A stretch of DNA of 22,803 nucleotides from Rhodobacteraceae bacterium UBA6141. Its GTDB lineage: Bacteria; Pseudomonadota; Alphaproteobacteria; Rhodobacterales; Rhodobacteraceae. A program made the translations under genes and the position numbers. Below, piece by piece: positions 1 through 6,596 of the stretch. The stretch lies in assembly GCA_002423245.1 (NCBI GenBank), contig DIVD01000039.1, positions 1-22,803 on the forward strand, read 5' to 3'. Positions within the stretch are counted from its first letter, which is position 1, and every line of letters starts with the position of its first letter. The notes under the pieces are model-generated. The model saw only the letters and a list, made by a program, of their open reading frames with translations. It was not told the DNA's origin and searched no databases.

Positions 1-156
1 GAGGCGGTTGCGCAGGGACTGCAGCTTGTCCATCGCCTCGGTGTTGATCCTGATCGCTCCGGTGCCGCGGCAGGCGATCTCGGCCGGGGAAAAGCTGGGC
101 CAGCGCCAGGCGCTCTCGGGCACGTCGCGGAAATGGGCGTAGGTCGTGGTCGGCAT
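1..156 (-). CDS. M15-family peptidase (D-Ala-D-Ala carboxypeptidase-like), N-terminal fragment
   Basis: Only the first 52 codons lie in the window; the frame stays open to the left edge. The peptide starts MPTTTYAHFRDVPESAWRWP, followed by SFSPAEIACRGTG and a helix with DKLQSLRNRL. This start resembles the small zinc peptidases of the Peptidase_M15_3 type, common in Rhodobacterales and often phage-derived, which cut peptidoglycan cross-links. The zinc ligands and active site would lie in the missing part, so function is inferred from N-terminal similarity alone. The ATG (154-156) is 1 bp from the apparent left end of an IS remnant at 158, so the native promoter and ribosome binding site have probably been displaced. 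No good Shine-Dalgarno sequence is visible upstream of the start. Confidence 0.65.
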   Translation of the reverse strand, partial: MPTTTYAHFRDVPESAWRWPSFSPAEIACRGTGAIRINTEAMDKLQSLRNRL

Positions 157-157
157 G

Positions 158-1170
158 GGCGTTGTTGCAGAACTCTGACCGTCGAGGATTCACATCGTGA
201 GTCCATGCGGTTAGACGGTCCGCATGAGCAAGTCATCACCCGCCCGCTATCGCACGACGAACCGGTCCAGCTACAGCGCGGCGCTCCGCAAGCGCGGGTC
301 GCTGCTGGTCTGGCTGGACAAGGACATGTCCTGGCTTGCGCCGCCTGATGGCAGGCCCGGTCGCCCCGCCGTGTTCTCTGATGCCGCGATCCGGTTCTGC
401 CTGACCATCAAGGTCCTGTTCAAGCTGCCGCTCCGGCAACCCCCCCGGGATGGTGGCCAGCCTGCTGAAGTTGGCCGGCCTGGACTGGGACGTGCCCGAC
501 TACACCACCTTGTGCCGGAGGCAAAAGACGCTCGCCGTCCAGACCCCGTATCGGCGCATCGACAGTCCGCTGAACCTGCTGGTGGACATCGAGCCATGGG
601 AACGCCACCGGTCCGAGAGACCATGGCGAGGGGGATCAAGTTCCTCGGCGACGGCGAATGGCAGGCACTTCGGACATCCGCGCCGTGGAATTCACTCCCA
701 GCAGCGACGGCGACAGTCCGGTCTTGCCGGAACTGCTCGGTCAGATCCCGAGGGCGAAGAGATCGGCGCGGTGACCGCTGCTGGCGCTCATGACACCCGC
801 CGCTGCCACACCGCCATCATCGACCGGCAGACCATCGCCATCATTCCCATCCGCAAGAACGGCAGGCCCTGGAAAGAGGATTGCCCGGCAGCGACTGCCA
901 GAAACGAGACCCACCGCGCCACACGGCACTACGGCCGGGCATTCTGGAAGCGCTGGACGCGGGATACCACGCCCGGAGCCGGATCGAGGCGAAGATGCCC
1001 TCGCAGGTTCGCTCGAACCTGTGGCGCTCAACCTGCTCGACCTCAAGGCCTTTGGCGAACGCATTTCCGCAAGAGAGCCGGACCGCCAGACCGCCGAAAT
1101 CCACATCCGCATCGCACTCATGAACCGCTTCTCGGCCCTCGGAACGGCCGAGATCGCGCCCGTGGACTGA
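158..1170 (+). mobile_element. Decayed IS5-family insertion sequence (IS903-like), right end missing
   Basis: The left end reads GGCGTTGTTGCAGAAC from 158, which resembles the terminal inverted repeats (GGCnTTGTTGCA...) of IS903-like IS5 elements. A transposase pseudogene follows, starting at 224. No matching right inverted repeat (TGCAACAAnGCC) is present after the transposase reading ends near 1170, so the right end has been lost. The element lies between the start of the M15 peptidase gene and the lrp-like gene. The transposase is too damaged to mobilise the element itself. Confidence 0.7.
224..1170 (+). pseudogene. IS5-family transposase, multiply frameshifted
   Basis: The reading starts MSKSSPARYRTTNRSSYSAA and continues through SDAAIRFCLTIKVLFKLPLRQ, a typical IS5-family N-terminus. 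At a C-run near 437-444 the frame shifts, and GMVASLLKLAGLDWDVPDYT and CRRQKTLAVQTPYR continue in another frame. A DDE-region piece (GIKFLGDGEWQA, about 630-666) is again in the first frame. A deletion of the following segment joins it to DIRAVEFTPSSDGDSPVLPE in yet another frame. GAHDTRRCHTAIIDRQ, IIPIRKNGRPWKEDCPA and RHYGRAFWKRWT follow, then a further shift to YHARSRIEAKM, and the end reads DRQTAEIHIRIALMNRFSAL. At least four frame changes plus an internal deletion make it non-functional. Family assignment is from recognisable segments. Confidence 0.85.
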
Positions 1171-1190
1171 CTATAGCGTTTGTCGTGTTT
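1171..1190 (+). repeat. Operator-like motif copy 1 (CTATAGCGTTTGTCGTGTTT)
   Basis: This 20-bp stretch begins immediately after the last base of the transposase remnant and lies 51 bp beyond the stop of the lrp-like gene. It matches the stretch at 1781-1800 at 17 of 20 positions. It could be a duplicated regulatory site or debris of a local rearrangement that also removed the right end of the IS. Confidence 0.5.
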
Positions 1191-1240
1191 TTGGCTTCCA
1201 AAGGCGCCGGCGAAAAGAGAACGGCATTCTCCGGCAAGGC

Positions 1241-1714
1241 TCAGCGCGAATGGGTATCCACCGGATAGGCGGTGGTGAACTTCATCCGCTCCATCGCGAA
1301 ATAGCTCGTGACATTGCGGATCGGGACAGCATCGGTGAGGCGCTTGTAGAGGCTGTCGAAGGAGGCCATGTCGGGCACGGCGATGCGCAGCAGATAGTCC
1401 ATCTCGCCGGCCATGCGATAGACCTCCATGATCTCGGGCAGGGCGTCCGTGGCCTTTGCGAAGGCGTCGCGCCACTCGGCCGAATGGTCCGGCGCCTCGA
1501 TGCCGACAAAGACGGTGAGGCCGAAGCCGAGCTTGGCCGGATCCGCGATGGCGACGCGCCCGGTCAGCACCCCGGCGGCCTCCAGCTTCTGGATCCGCTT
1601 CCAGCAGGGCGTCTGCGACAGGCCGGCCTTGTCGGCGATCTGGGCGACGGACTGCGTGGCGTCGCGCATCAGCTCTGCCACGATCTTGCGGTCGATCAGG
1701 TCAAGCTCGGTCAT
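1241..1714 (-). CDS. Lrp/AsnC family transcriptional regulator
   Basis: This 157-residue protein has the usual length and layout of the Lrp/AsnC family. An N-terminal helix-turn-helix spans about residues 5-55 (LDLIDRKIVAELMRDATQSV, then AGLSQTPCWKRIQKLEAAGV). A C-terminal ligand-binding/oligomerisation RAM domain spans about 65-150, with EVYRMAGEMDYLLRIAVPD. Members bind amino acids or related small molecules and act as local or global regulators; the effector cannot be read here. The start ATG is at 1712-1714. It is transcribed divergently from the Rrf2 regulator gene, sharing a 202-bp region. Downstream it runs into the broken end of the IS remnant, so any original downstream partner is gone. 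A near-repeat, CTATAGYGTTTRTCGTGTWT, lies on each side of the gene (1171 and 1781). Confidence 0.93.
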   Translation of the reverse strand: MTELDLIDRKIVAELMRDATQSVAQIADKAGLSQTPCWKRIQKLEAAGVLTGRVAIADPAKLGFGLTVFVGIEAPDHSAEWRDAFAKATDALPEIMEVYRMAGEMDYLLRIAVPDMASFDSLYKRLTDAVPIRNVTSYFAMERMKFTTAYPVDTHSR

Positions 1715-1780
1715 ATCTGGCGGGCCTTTCCGGGGCGGCGTGATCCTATGCCGTCAGGATGCACCAATCATCTTGAATGT

Positions 1781-1801
1781 CTATAGTGTTTATCGTGTAT
1801 G
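1781..1801 (+). promoter_or_regulatory. Candidate operator copy 2 in the lrp/rrf2 divergent region
   Basis: CTATAGTGTTTATCGTGTAT lies in the region between the divergent lrp-like (start 1714) and Rrf2 (start 1917) genes. It shares 17 of 20 bases with 1171-1190. Its core TCGTGTATG (1793-1801) recurs in inverted orientation at 2453-2461, upstream of the sulfate-transport operon. Placement before both the regulator and its likely target operon fits an autoregulatory operator. Which of the two regulators would bind is unknown. The motif is seen directly; the role is inferred. Confidence 0.4.
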
Positions 1802-1916
1802 GCGATCCGGGAATTTCCCTGTGTCCTGCAATGGATTGCAGGCCGGTGACGACCGCCGCACGGCCCGCATCAATCACGACGTTGATTCCGGGCAGTCGTT
1901 CGCGTATCGCTGGGCC

Positions 1917-2381
1917 ATGATCACGCAGAAGATGAAATACGCCCTGAAAGCTCTGCTGGTCCTGGCCGACGAGGCCGCGCAGCCGCAGCCGCAGCCGCTG
2001 ACCATCGAAGCGATTGCCAAGCGGTCGGGCACACCCAAGCGGTTTCTGGAGCATATCCTGCTCGAGGTGCGCAACGCGGGTGTCATCGCCTCGACGCGCG
2101 GGCGCTCGGGCGGCTACATGCTGATCAAGAAGCCCGCCGAGATCTCGATCTCGGGACTTCTGCGCGCCATCGACGGGCCGATCGCGCCGCTGCCCTGCCT
2201 GTCGCGCAGTGCCTACCAGCGCTGCGAGGACTGCACCGACGAGGCAAGCTGCCGGATCCGCAAGATCTTTGCCGAGGTATTCTGGTCCTATCTGGTGCTG
2301 ATCGACTCGCTGACCCTGGCCGACATGCTGCAAAGGGGCGGGCTTCCCGGCGTGCCGCTGGCTGACGAGGCGCAGGCGTAA
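1917..2381 (+). CDS. Rrf2 family regulator with four-cysteine cluster (probable sulfur/Fe-S regulator)
   Basis: This 154-residue protein begins MITQKMKYALKALLVLADEA, the usual Rrf2 start, followed by a winged helix (IAKRSGTPKRFLEHILLEVR) and the family wing sequence STRGRSGGYML (residues 59-69). The C-terminal half has Cys94, Cys103, Cys106 and Cys112, a spacing suited to Fe-S cluster or thiol sensing as in IscR, NsrR and CymR-type members. The gene lies 181 bp upstream of a sulfate-import operon on the same strand, so control of sulfate uptake by cysteine or Fe-S status is likely by context. No Shine-Dalgarno sequence is obvious before ATG 1917. That start was chosen because it restores the conserved N-terminus. 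A QPQPQP stretch (residues 22-27) lengthens the first inter-helix loop. Confidence 0.9.
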   Translation: MITQKMKYALKALLVLADEAAQPQPQPLTIEAIAKRSGTPKRFLEHILLEVRNAGVIASTRGRSGGYMLIKKPAEISISGLLRAIDGPIAPLPCLSRSAYQRCEDCTDEASCRIRKIFAEVFWSYLVLIDSLTLADMLQRGGLPGVPLADEAQA

Positions 2382-2452
2382 ATCGCTGAAATCAACAGGC
2401 GTTTTCCGCCGCGGGTGCCTGACCGGCCCCGGGGGCGGAGAATTATCTTCTA

Positions 2453-2461
2453 CATACACGA
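2453..2461 (-). promoter_or_regulatory. Candidate operator copy 3 upstream of the sulfate operon
   Basis: On the minus strand this region reads GTTGGTCGTGTATG. It matches the GTTTATCGTGTATG of 1788-1801 at 12 of 14 positions and shares the exact 9-base core TCGTGTATG. It lies about 100 bp before the first gene of the sulfate operon. Binding by the Rrf2 or Lrp-like regulator is inferred from position only. Confidence 0.35.
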
Positions 2462-2562
2462 CCAACTTCGACGTGCTTTTTCCGTTGTGAAAGGCGACTT
2501 GTTATGTCGTTATTAACGTGTCGGGAGCGACGATCGCCACCGACCGAGAGGAGATCGCACAG

Positions 2563-2817
2563 ATGACAGCAGATATCGCCCTGTCCCATCGCGCCGCACA
2601 TTGGGCCGCAGGCATCCCGGCGCTGCAAGGCATGTCGCGGGCCTGCGCCGTCCGCCTGATCGACCGCCGCACCGGTGCCGCGCACCGGATCAACGGCACG
2701 CCGCTGACCCTGTTCACCCGTCGCCCGCACGAAGCTGCCGCCGAACTGCTGGCAGGCCGCGATGCCTCGGTCTGGGAGGTGCGCGTCGATCCCCTCGAAC
2801 CGGAGGAGCGGCAATGA
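2563..2817 (+). CDS. Small conserved-looking protein of unknown function, first gene of sulfate operon
   Basis: This 84-residue soluble protein begins MTADIALSHRAAHWAAGIPA and continues with RACAVRLIDRRTG, INGTPLTLFTRRP and a closing AAAELLAGRDASVWEVRVDP. I do not recognise the family. No signal peptide or membrane segment is seen. The ATG at 2563 has a GAGGAG sequence about 9 nt upstream. A longer in-frame GTG start at 2518 exists but lacks support. Its stop overlaps the next in-frame ATG at 2814 (ATGA), so it is translationally coupled to the sulfate-binding protein. Position implies a role in sulfate or sulfur-compound uptake, or its control, but nothing in the sequence shows what it does. 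Confidence 0.75.
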   Translation: MTADIALSHRAAHWAAGIPALQGMSRACAVRLIDRRTGAAHRINGTPLTLFTRRPHEAAAELLAGRDASVWEVRVDPLEPEERQ

Positions 2818-2915
2818 ACCCGCATCGCAATGCCTCGCCGATCCTTGGCCTTGTGCCGCTGCTTCCCCGCTTTCTGGCCGCCCGTCCGGCGCGCCCCTCA
2901 CCCACGGAGGCTTCC

Positions 2916-4034
2916 ATGCAGACCACGATCCTGCTCTCGGGTAAGACCACGGCCCAGGGCCTGAAGGTGGCCGAACTCACCGATGGCCGCATCACCATCG
3001 AAACCGGGCGCGAGCGTCTGACCGGATGGCCGGTGCCCGCCATTGCCCGGGGCGCGATTGCGGCGCTTGCTCTGGCGGTGCTGGGACTTGGCGCCGCGCC
3101 GGCCCCCGTTCAGGCCGAGACCCTGCTGAATGTCAGCTACGACCCCACGCGCGAGCTTTACCGCGAGTTCAACAAGGCGTTCTCGGACTGGTGGGTCGCT
3201 CAGGGCCACGAGGCGCCGACCATCGAGACAAGCCATGGCGGCTCGGGCAGCCAGGCCCGCGCGGTGATCGACGGGCTGGAGGCGCAGGTGGTGACGCTCG
3301 CGCTCGCCTCCGACATCAACAAGATCGCGGCCGCGGGCAAGCTGCCCGCCGACTGGCAGACGAGGCTGCCGCACAATTCCTCGCCCTACACCTCGACCAT
3401 CGTGTTCCTTGTGCGCGAGGGCAACCCCAAGGGCATCACCGACTGGGGGGATCTGGTGGCCGACGGGGTGGAGGTGATCACCCCCAACCCCAAGACCAGC
3501 GGCGGGGCGCGCTGGAACTATCTTGCCGCCTGGGCCTGGGCCGAGAGGAACGGCCAGAACCCGCAGGACTTCGTGGGCAAGCTCTACAAGAACGTGCCGG
3601 TGCTTGACAGCGGGGCGCGCGGTGCGACCACCACCTTCGCGCAGCGCGGCATCGGCGATGTGCTGCTGGCCTGGGAGAACGAGGCCTATCTCGCGCTGAA
3701 GGAGATTGGCGAGGATCAGTTCGACATCGTGGTGCCCTCGGTCTCGGTGCTGGCCGAACCGCCGGTGGCGCTGGTGGAAGGCAACATCAAGACGGATGCG
3801 CAGCGCGAGCTTGCGATGGCCTATCTCGAGTTCCTCTACACGCCCGAAGGGCAGGCGCTGGCCTTCAAGCACTTCTACCGCGCCTGGGACGCCTCTGCCG
3901 CCAACCCCGAGGACGTGGCGCGTTTCCCCAAGCTGGAGCTTGTCGATATCGCCAGCTTCGGCGGATGGGAGAAGGTGCAGCCCGAACATTTCGGCGATGG
4001 CGGCATCTTCGACCAGATCTATGTGCCGAAATGA
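2916..4034 (+). CDS. sbp: Sulfate ABC transporter, periplasmic substrate-binding protein
   Basis: The mature part matches the Sbp/CysP family: ETLLNVSYDPTRELYREFNK, then SHGGSGSQARAVIDGLEA, LASDINKIA, VITPNPKTSGGARWNYLAAW, DVLLAWENEAYL and TPEGQALAFKHFYR. It captures sulfate (possibly thiosulfate) in the periplasm for CysTWA. A signal-peptide core (IARGAIAALALAVLGLGAAP) ends at VQA/ETLL, leaving about 305 mature residues, normal for the family. The start is ambiguous. ATG 2916 (GGAGG, 5-nt spacing) gives 67 residues before the cut. In-frame ATG 2814 (GGAGGAG, 5-nt spacing, overlapping the previous stop) gives 101. GTG 3033 would give a normal 28-residue signal peptide but has no clear ribosome site. 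The stop overlaps the cysT start. Confidence 0.93.
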   Translation: MQTTILLSGKTTAQGLKVAELTDGRITIETGRERLTGWPVPAIARGAIAALALAVLGLGAAPAPVQAETLLNVSYDPTRELYREFNKAFSDWWVAQGHEAPTIETSHGGSGSQARAVIDGLEAQVVTLALASDINKIAAAGKLPADWQTRLPHNSSPYTSTIVFLVREGNPKGITDWGDLVADGVEVITPNPKTSGGARWNYLAAWAWAERNGQNPQDFVGKLYKNVPVLDSGARGATTTFAQRGIGDVLLAWENEAYLALKEIGEDQFDIVVPSVSVLAEPPVALVEGNIKTDAQRELAMAYLEFLYTPEGQALAFKHFYRAWDASAANPEDVARFPKLELVDIASFGGWEKVQPEHFGDGGIFDQIYVPK

Positions 4035-4879
4035 GGCTGGCGATGGGCAGGCCGCTTGTTCACCGCTCGCCGATGCCCGGCCTCGGGCTCAGCATGGGGA
4101 TCACCCTCACGATGCTGTCGCTCGTCGTGCTGCTGCCCATCGGCGCCCTTCTTCTGAAGGGCGCAAGCTACGGGCCCGCCGGCATCTGGGACACGGTGAA
4201 CCGCGAAAGGGTCTGGGCGGCGCTGCTGCTGTCGTTCCGCCTGTCGCTGCTCGCGGCACTGTTCAACCTGGTGTTCGGGGTGCTGCTGGCCTGGGTGCTG
4301 GTGCGCTACCGCTTTCCCGGCCGGCGCATCCTTGACGCGGCGGTCGATCTGCCCTTCGCGCTGCCCACCGCCGTCGCCGGCATCGCGCTGACCGCGCTTT
4401 ACGCGCCGAACGGCGTGTTCGGGGCGCTGGCGCAGCAGATCGGCTGGAAGATCGCCTATACCCAATGGGGCATCTTCGTGGCGCTGGTCTTTGTCGGCCT
4501 GCCCTTCGTGACCCGCACCGTGCAGCCCGTCGTCGAGGAGATCGAACGCGAGGTCGAGGAGGTCAGCGCCACCCTCGGCGCCAGCCGCCTGCACACGCTG
4601 CGCCATGTCATCCTGCCGATGCTCTCGCCCGCGGCGCTGACCGGCTTTGCCCTGTCGCTGGCGCGGGCGGTGGGGGAATACGGGTCGGTCATCTTCATCG
4701 CCGGAAACATTCCGCTGGTGACGGAAATCGCGCCGCTGCTGATCGTGATCCAGCTCGAGGAGTTCAACTATGACGCGGCCGCCGCCATCGGCATCGCGAT
4801 GCTGCTGATCAGCTTTGCCATGCTGCTGGCCATCAACCTGATCCAGGTCTGGAGCCGCCGGAGGATCGGTCATGTCTGA
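4031..4879 (+). CDS. cysT: Sulfate ABC transporter permease CysT (CysU)
   Basis: This 282-residue inner-membrane permease has about six hydrophobic segments. The first is near residues 20-40 (ITLTMLSLVVLLPIGALLL). It has the binding-protein-dependent permease EAA loop, VEEVSATLGASRLHTLRHVI, followed by LPMLSPAALTGFALSLARAVGEYGS, diagnostic of the sulfate/molybdate permeases. With CysW it forms the channel for sulfate import. ATG 4031 overlaps the sbp stop (ATGA). Internal ATGs at 4043 and later are possible, but the first preserves coupling. The gene overlaps cysW by 8 bp. Length is usual for the family. Confidence 0.95.
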   Translation: MRLAMGRPLVHRSPMPGLGLSMGITLTMLSLVVLLPIGALLLKGASYGPAGIWDTVNRERVWAALLLSFRLSLLAALFNLVFGVLLAWVLVRYRFPGRRILDAAVDLPFALPTAVAGIALTALYAPNGVFGALAQQIGWKIAYTQWGIFVALVFVGLPFVTRTVQPVVEEIEREVEEVSATLGASRLHTLRHVILPMLSPAALTGFALSLARAVGEYGSVIFIAGNIPLVTEIAPLLIVIQLEEFNYDAAAAIGIAMLLISFAMLLAINLIQVWSRRRIGHV

Positions 4880-5738
4880 CGCAACCGCACCGCGCAAGTT
4901 CCGTTCGGCGACGGACGAGCCGCCCTGCGCGAAATGGCTGATGGTCGGCATCGCCGTCGCGGGGATCGCCATCCTTGTCGGCGCGCCGCTGATCGCGGTG
5001 TTTGCCGAGGCGCTGCAACAGGGCTGGGCCGCGGCGCTGGCCTCGCTTGGCAACCGCGACGCGCTGTCCGCGATCAGGCTGACGCTGACCATCGCCGCCA
5101 TCTCCGTGCCGCTGAACGCCGCCTTCGGCATCGCGGCGGCCTGGTTCATCACCAAGTTCGATTTCCGCGGCAAGGCGTTCCTCATCACGCTGATCGACCT
5201 GCCCTTCTCGGTCAGTCCGGTCGTCGCCGGGCTCTGCATCGTGCTGATGTTCGGCAGCAACTCGCTGCTTGGCGGATGGCTTGTGGCGCATGGCTATCCG
5301 ATCGTCTTCGCGCTGCCGGGCATCGTGCTGGCGACCGTCTTCGTGACCTTCCCCTTCGTGGCGCGCGAGCTGATCCCGGTGATGATCGAGCAGGGCCGGG
5401 CCGAGGAGGAGGCGGCGCTGACCCTTGGCGCAAGCGGCTGGCGCATCTTCCGCACCGTGACGCTGCCCAATATCCGCTGGGCGCTGCTCTATGGCGTGCT
5501 GCTGTGCAACGCCCGCGCGATGGGAGAGTTCGGGGCCGTCGCGGTGGTGTCGGGCAAGATCCGCGGCAAGACCGCGTCGATGCCGATCACCATCGAGATG
5601 TTCTACAACGAATACCTCTCGGTCGCCGCCTTCAGCCTGGCCGCCGTGCTGACCCTGCTTGCCCTTGTCACCCTCTTGCTGAAAGGCGCGATGGAGCTTC
5701 GCCACGCCGATCAGCTTGCGGCGCTCCACCCCCGCTAG
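4872..5738 (+). CDS. cysW: Sulfate ABC transporter permease CysW
   Basis: This 288-residue permease is paralogous to CysT. After a short cytoplasmic N-terminus it has an initial membrane segment (LMVGIAVAGIAILVGAPLIA), then further helices. The EAA loop reads AEEEAALTLGASGWRIFRTV, followed by TLPNIRWALLYGVLLCNARAMGEFGAVAVVSG, which fits CysW. It pairs with CysT in the membrane and docks on CysA. The start ATG lies inside the end of cysT (8-bp overlap), so the two are translationally coupled. The stop is 10 bp before the cysA start. Confidence 0.95.
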   Translation: MSDATAPRKFRSATDEPPCAKWLMVGIAVAGIAILVGAPLIAVFAEALQQGWAAALASLGNRDALSAIRLTLTIAAISVPLNAAFGIAAAWFITKFDFRGKAFLITLIDLPFSVSPVVAGLCIVLMFGSNSLLGGWLVAHGYPIVFALPGIVLATVFVTFPFVARELIPVMIEQGRAEEEAALTLGASGWRIFRTVTLPNIRWALLYGVLLCNARAMGEFGAVAVVSGKIRGKTASMPITIEMFYNEYLSVAAFSLAAVLTLLALVTLLLKGAMELRHADQLAALHPR

Positions 5739-5748
5739 GAAACCGGCC

Positions 5749-6468
5749 ATGCATATCGAAATCGACGAGATCGCCAAGACCTTCGGCAGCACGACGGCGC
5801 TGCATCCGGTGTCGCTGGCCCTGCCCTCGGGCGCGCTGGTCGCGCTGCTTGGCCCGTCAGGCTCGGGCAAGACCACGCTGCTGCGCATCCTCGGGGGCCT
5901 TGAATTCCCGACCTCGGGCCGTGTCCTCTTTGACGGGCAGGACGCGACCGGGCTGACCGTGCAGGCCCGCCGCGCCGGCTTTGTCTTTCAGAACTACGCG
6001 CTCTTCCGGCACATGACGGTGTCGGGCAACATCGCCTATGGCCTGAACGCCCGCCCCCGCGCCACCCGGCCCAACAAGGCCGAGATCGCCCGCCGCGTGA
6101 CGAAACTGCTGGACCTGATCCAGCTGCCGGACATCGGCGCGCGGTATCCCAGCCAGCTTTCGGGCGGCCAGCGCCAGCGCGTCGCCCTTGCCCGGGCGCT
6201 GGCGATCGAGCCGCGGATGCTGCTGCTGGACGAGCCCTTCGGCGCGCTCGACGCCAAGGTGCGCAAGGAACTGCGCCAGGGCCTGCGCGACATCCATGAC
6301 GAGACCGGCCTGACCACCATCTTCGTGACCCACGACCAGGACGAGGCGATGGACCTTGCCGACCTCGTGGTGGTGATGTCGATGGGCCGGATCGAGCAGA
6401 TCGGCAAGCCGCAGGACATCCGCACCCGCCCCGCATCGGCCTTCGTGCGAGAGTTCATCTCGGCATGA
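5749..6468 (+). CDS. cysA: Sulfate ABC transporter ATP-binding protein CysA, short form
   Basis: A complete ABC ATPase core is present: Walker A GPSGSGKTT (35-43), Q-loop Gln81, signature LSGGQ (137-141), Walker B MLLLDEPFGALD (157-168) and switch His195. It powers sulfate import with CysTW. The protein stops at residue 239, just after the ATPase domain. Many CysA proteins are about 330-365 residues, with a C-terminal TOBE/regulatory region, which is absent here. The reading ends cleanly (REFISA, then TGA), so this looks like a natural short form rather than a frameshift. ATG 5749 has an AGGAAA-like site about 8 nt upstream. An in-frame upstream ATG at 5716 would overlap cysW and has less support. 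It is the last gene of the operon. Confidence 0.94.
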   Translation: MHIEIDEIAKTFGSTTALHPVSLALPSGALVALLGPSGSGKTTLLRILGGLEFPTSGRVLFDGQDATGLTVQARRAGFVFQNYALFRHMTVSGNIAYGLNARPRATRPNKAEIARRVTKLLDLIQLPDIGARYPSQLSGGQRQRVALARALAIEPRMLLLDEPFGALDAKVRKELRQGLRDIHDETGLTTIFVTHDQDEAMDLADLVVVMSMGRIEQIGKPQDIRTRPASAFVREFISA

Positions 6469-6596
6469 CTGCGGCGACGTTGGCCCAGCGGCCCGCTGTG
6501 CACAAGAAGCCCTTGCCGTCGACACCCGTGCCGGGTTTCAGAAGGACCGCGCGGCGTATCCGGGGCCTGCGACTTGTCCGGGATCACGCAGAGGTC

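Noticed and set aside
741..1475. Long minus-strand open frame across the IS and lrp genes
   Set aside because: It is antisense to the transposase remnant and overlaps the lrp-like gene in another frame, with Arg/Gly-rich composition typical of GC-rich shadow frames.
1980..1999. CAGCCG triplet repeat as a regulatory or unstable repeat
   Set aside because: It lies inside the Rrf2 coding region and encodes a short Gln-Pro stretch in a loop.
2409..2439. GC-rich imperfect hairpin after the Rrf2 gene
   Set aside because: Stem is interrupted and no T-run follows; could equally be chance in this composition.
2898..3989. 363-residue minus-strand frame opposite sbp
   Set aside because: Shadow of the sulfate-binding protein gene; low-complexity composition rich in His, Arg and Gly and no ribosome site.
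4019..5888. Large minus-strand frames opposite cysT and cysW
   Set aside because: Gln/Arg/Asp-rich antisense translations of membrane-protein genes, without recognisable domains.
6486..6498. Hairpin CAGCG-GCC-CGCTG after cysA as a terminator
   Set aside because: Only a 5-bp stem and no T-run follows; too weak to call in GC-rich DNA.
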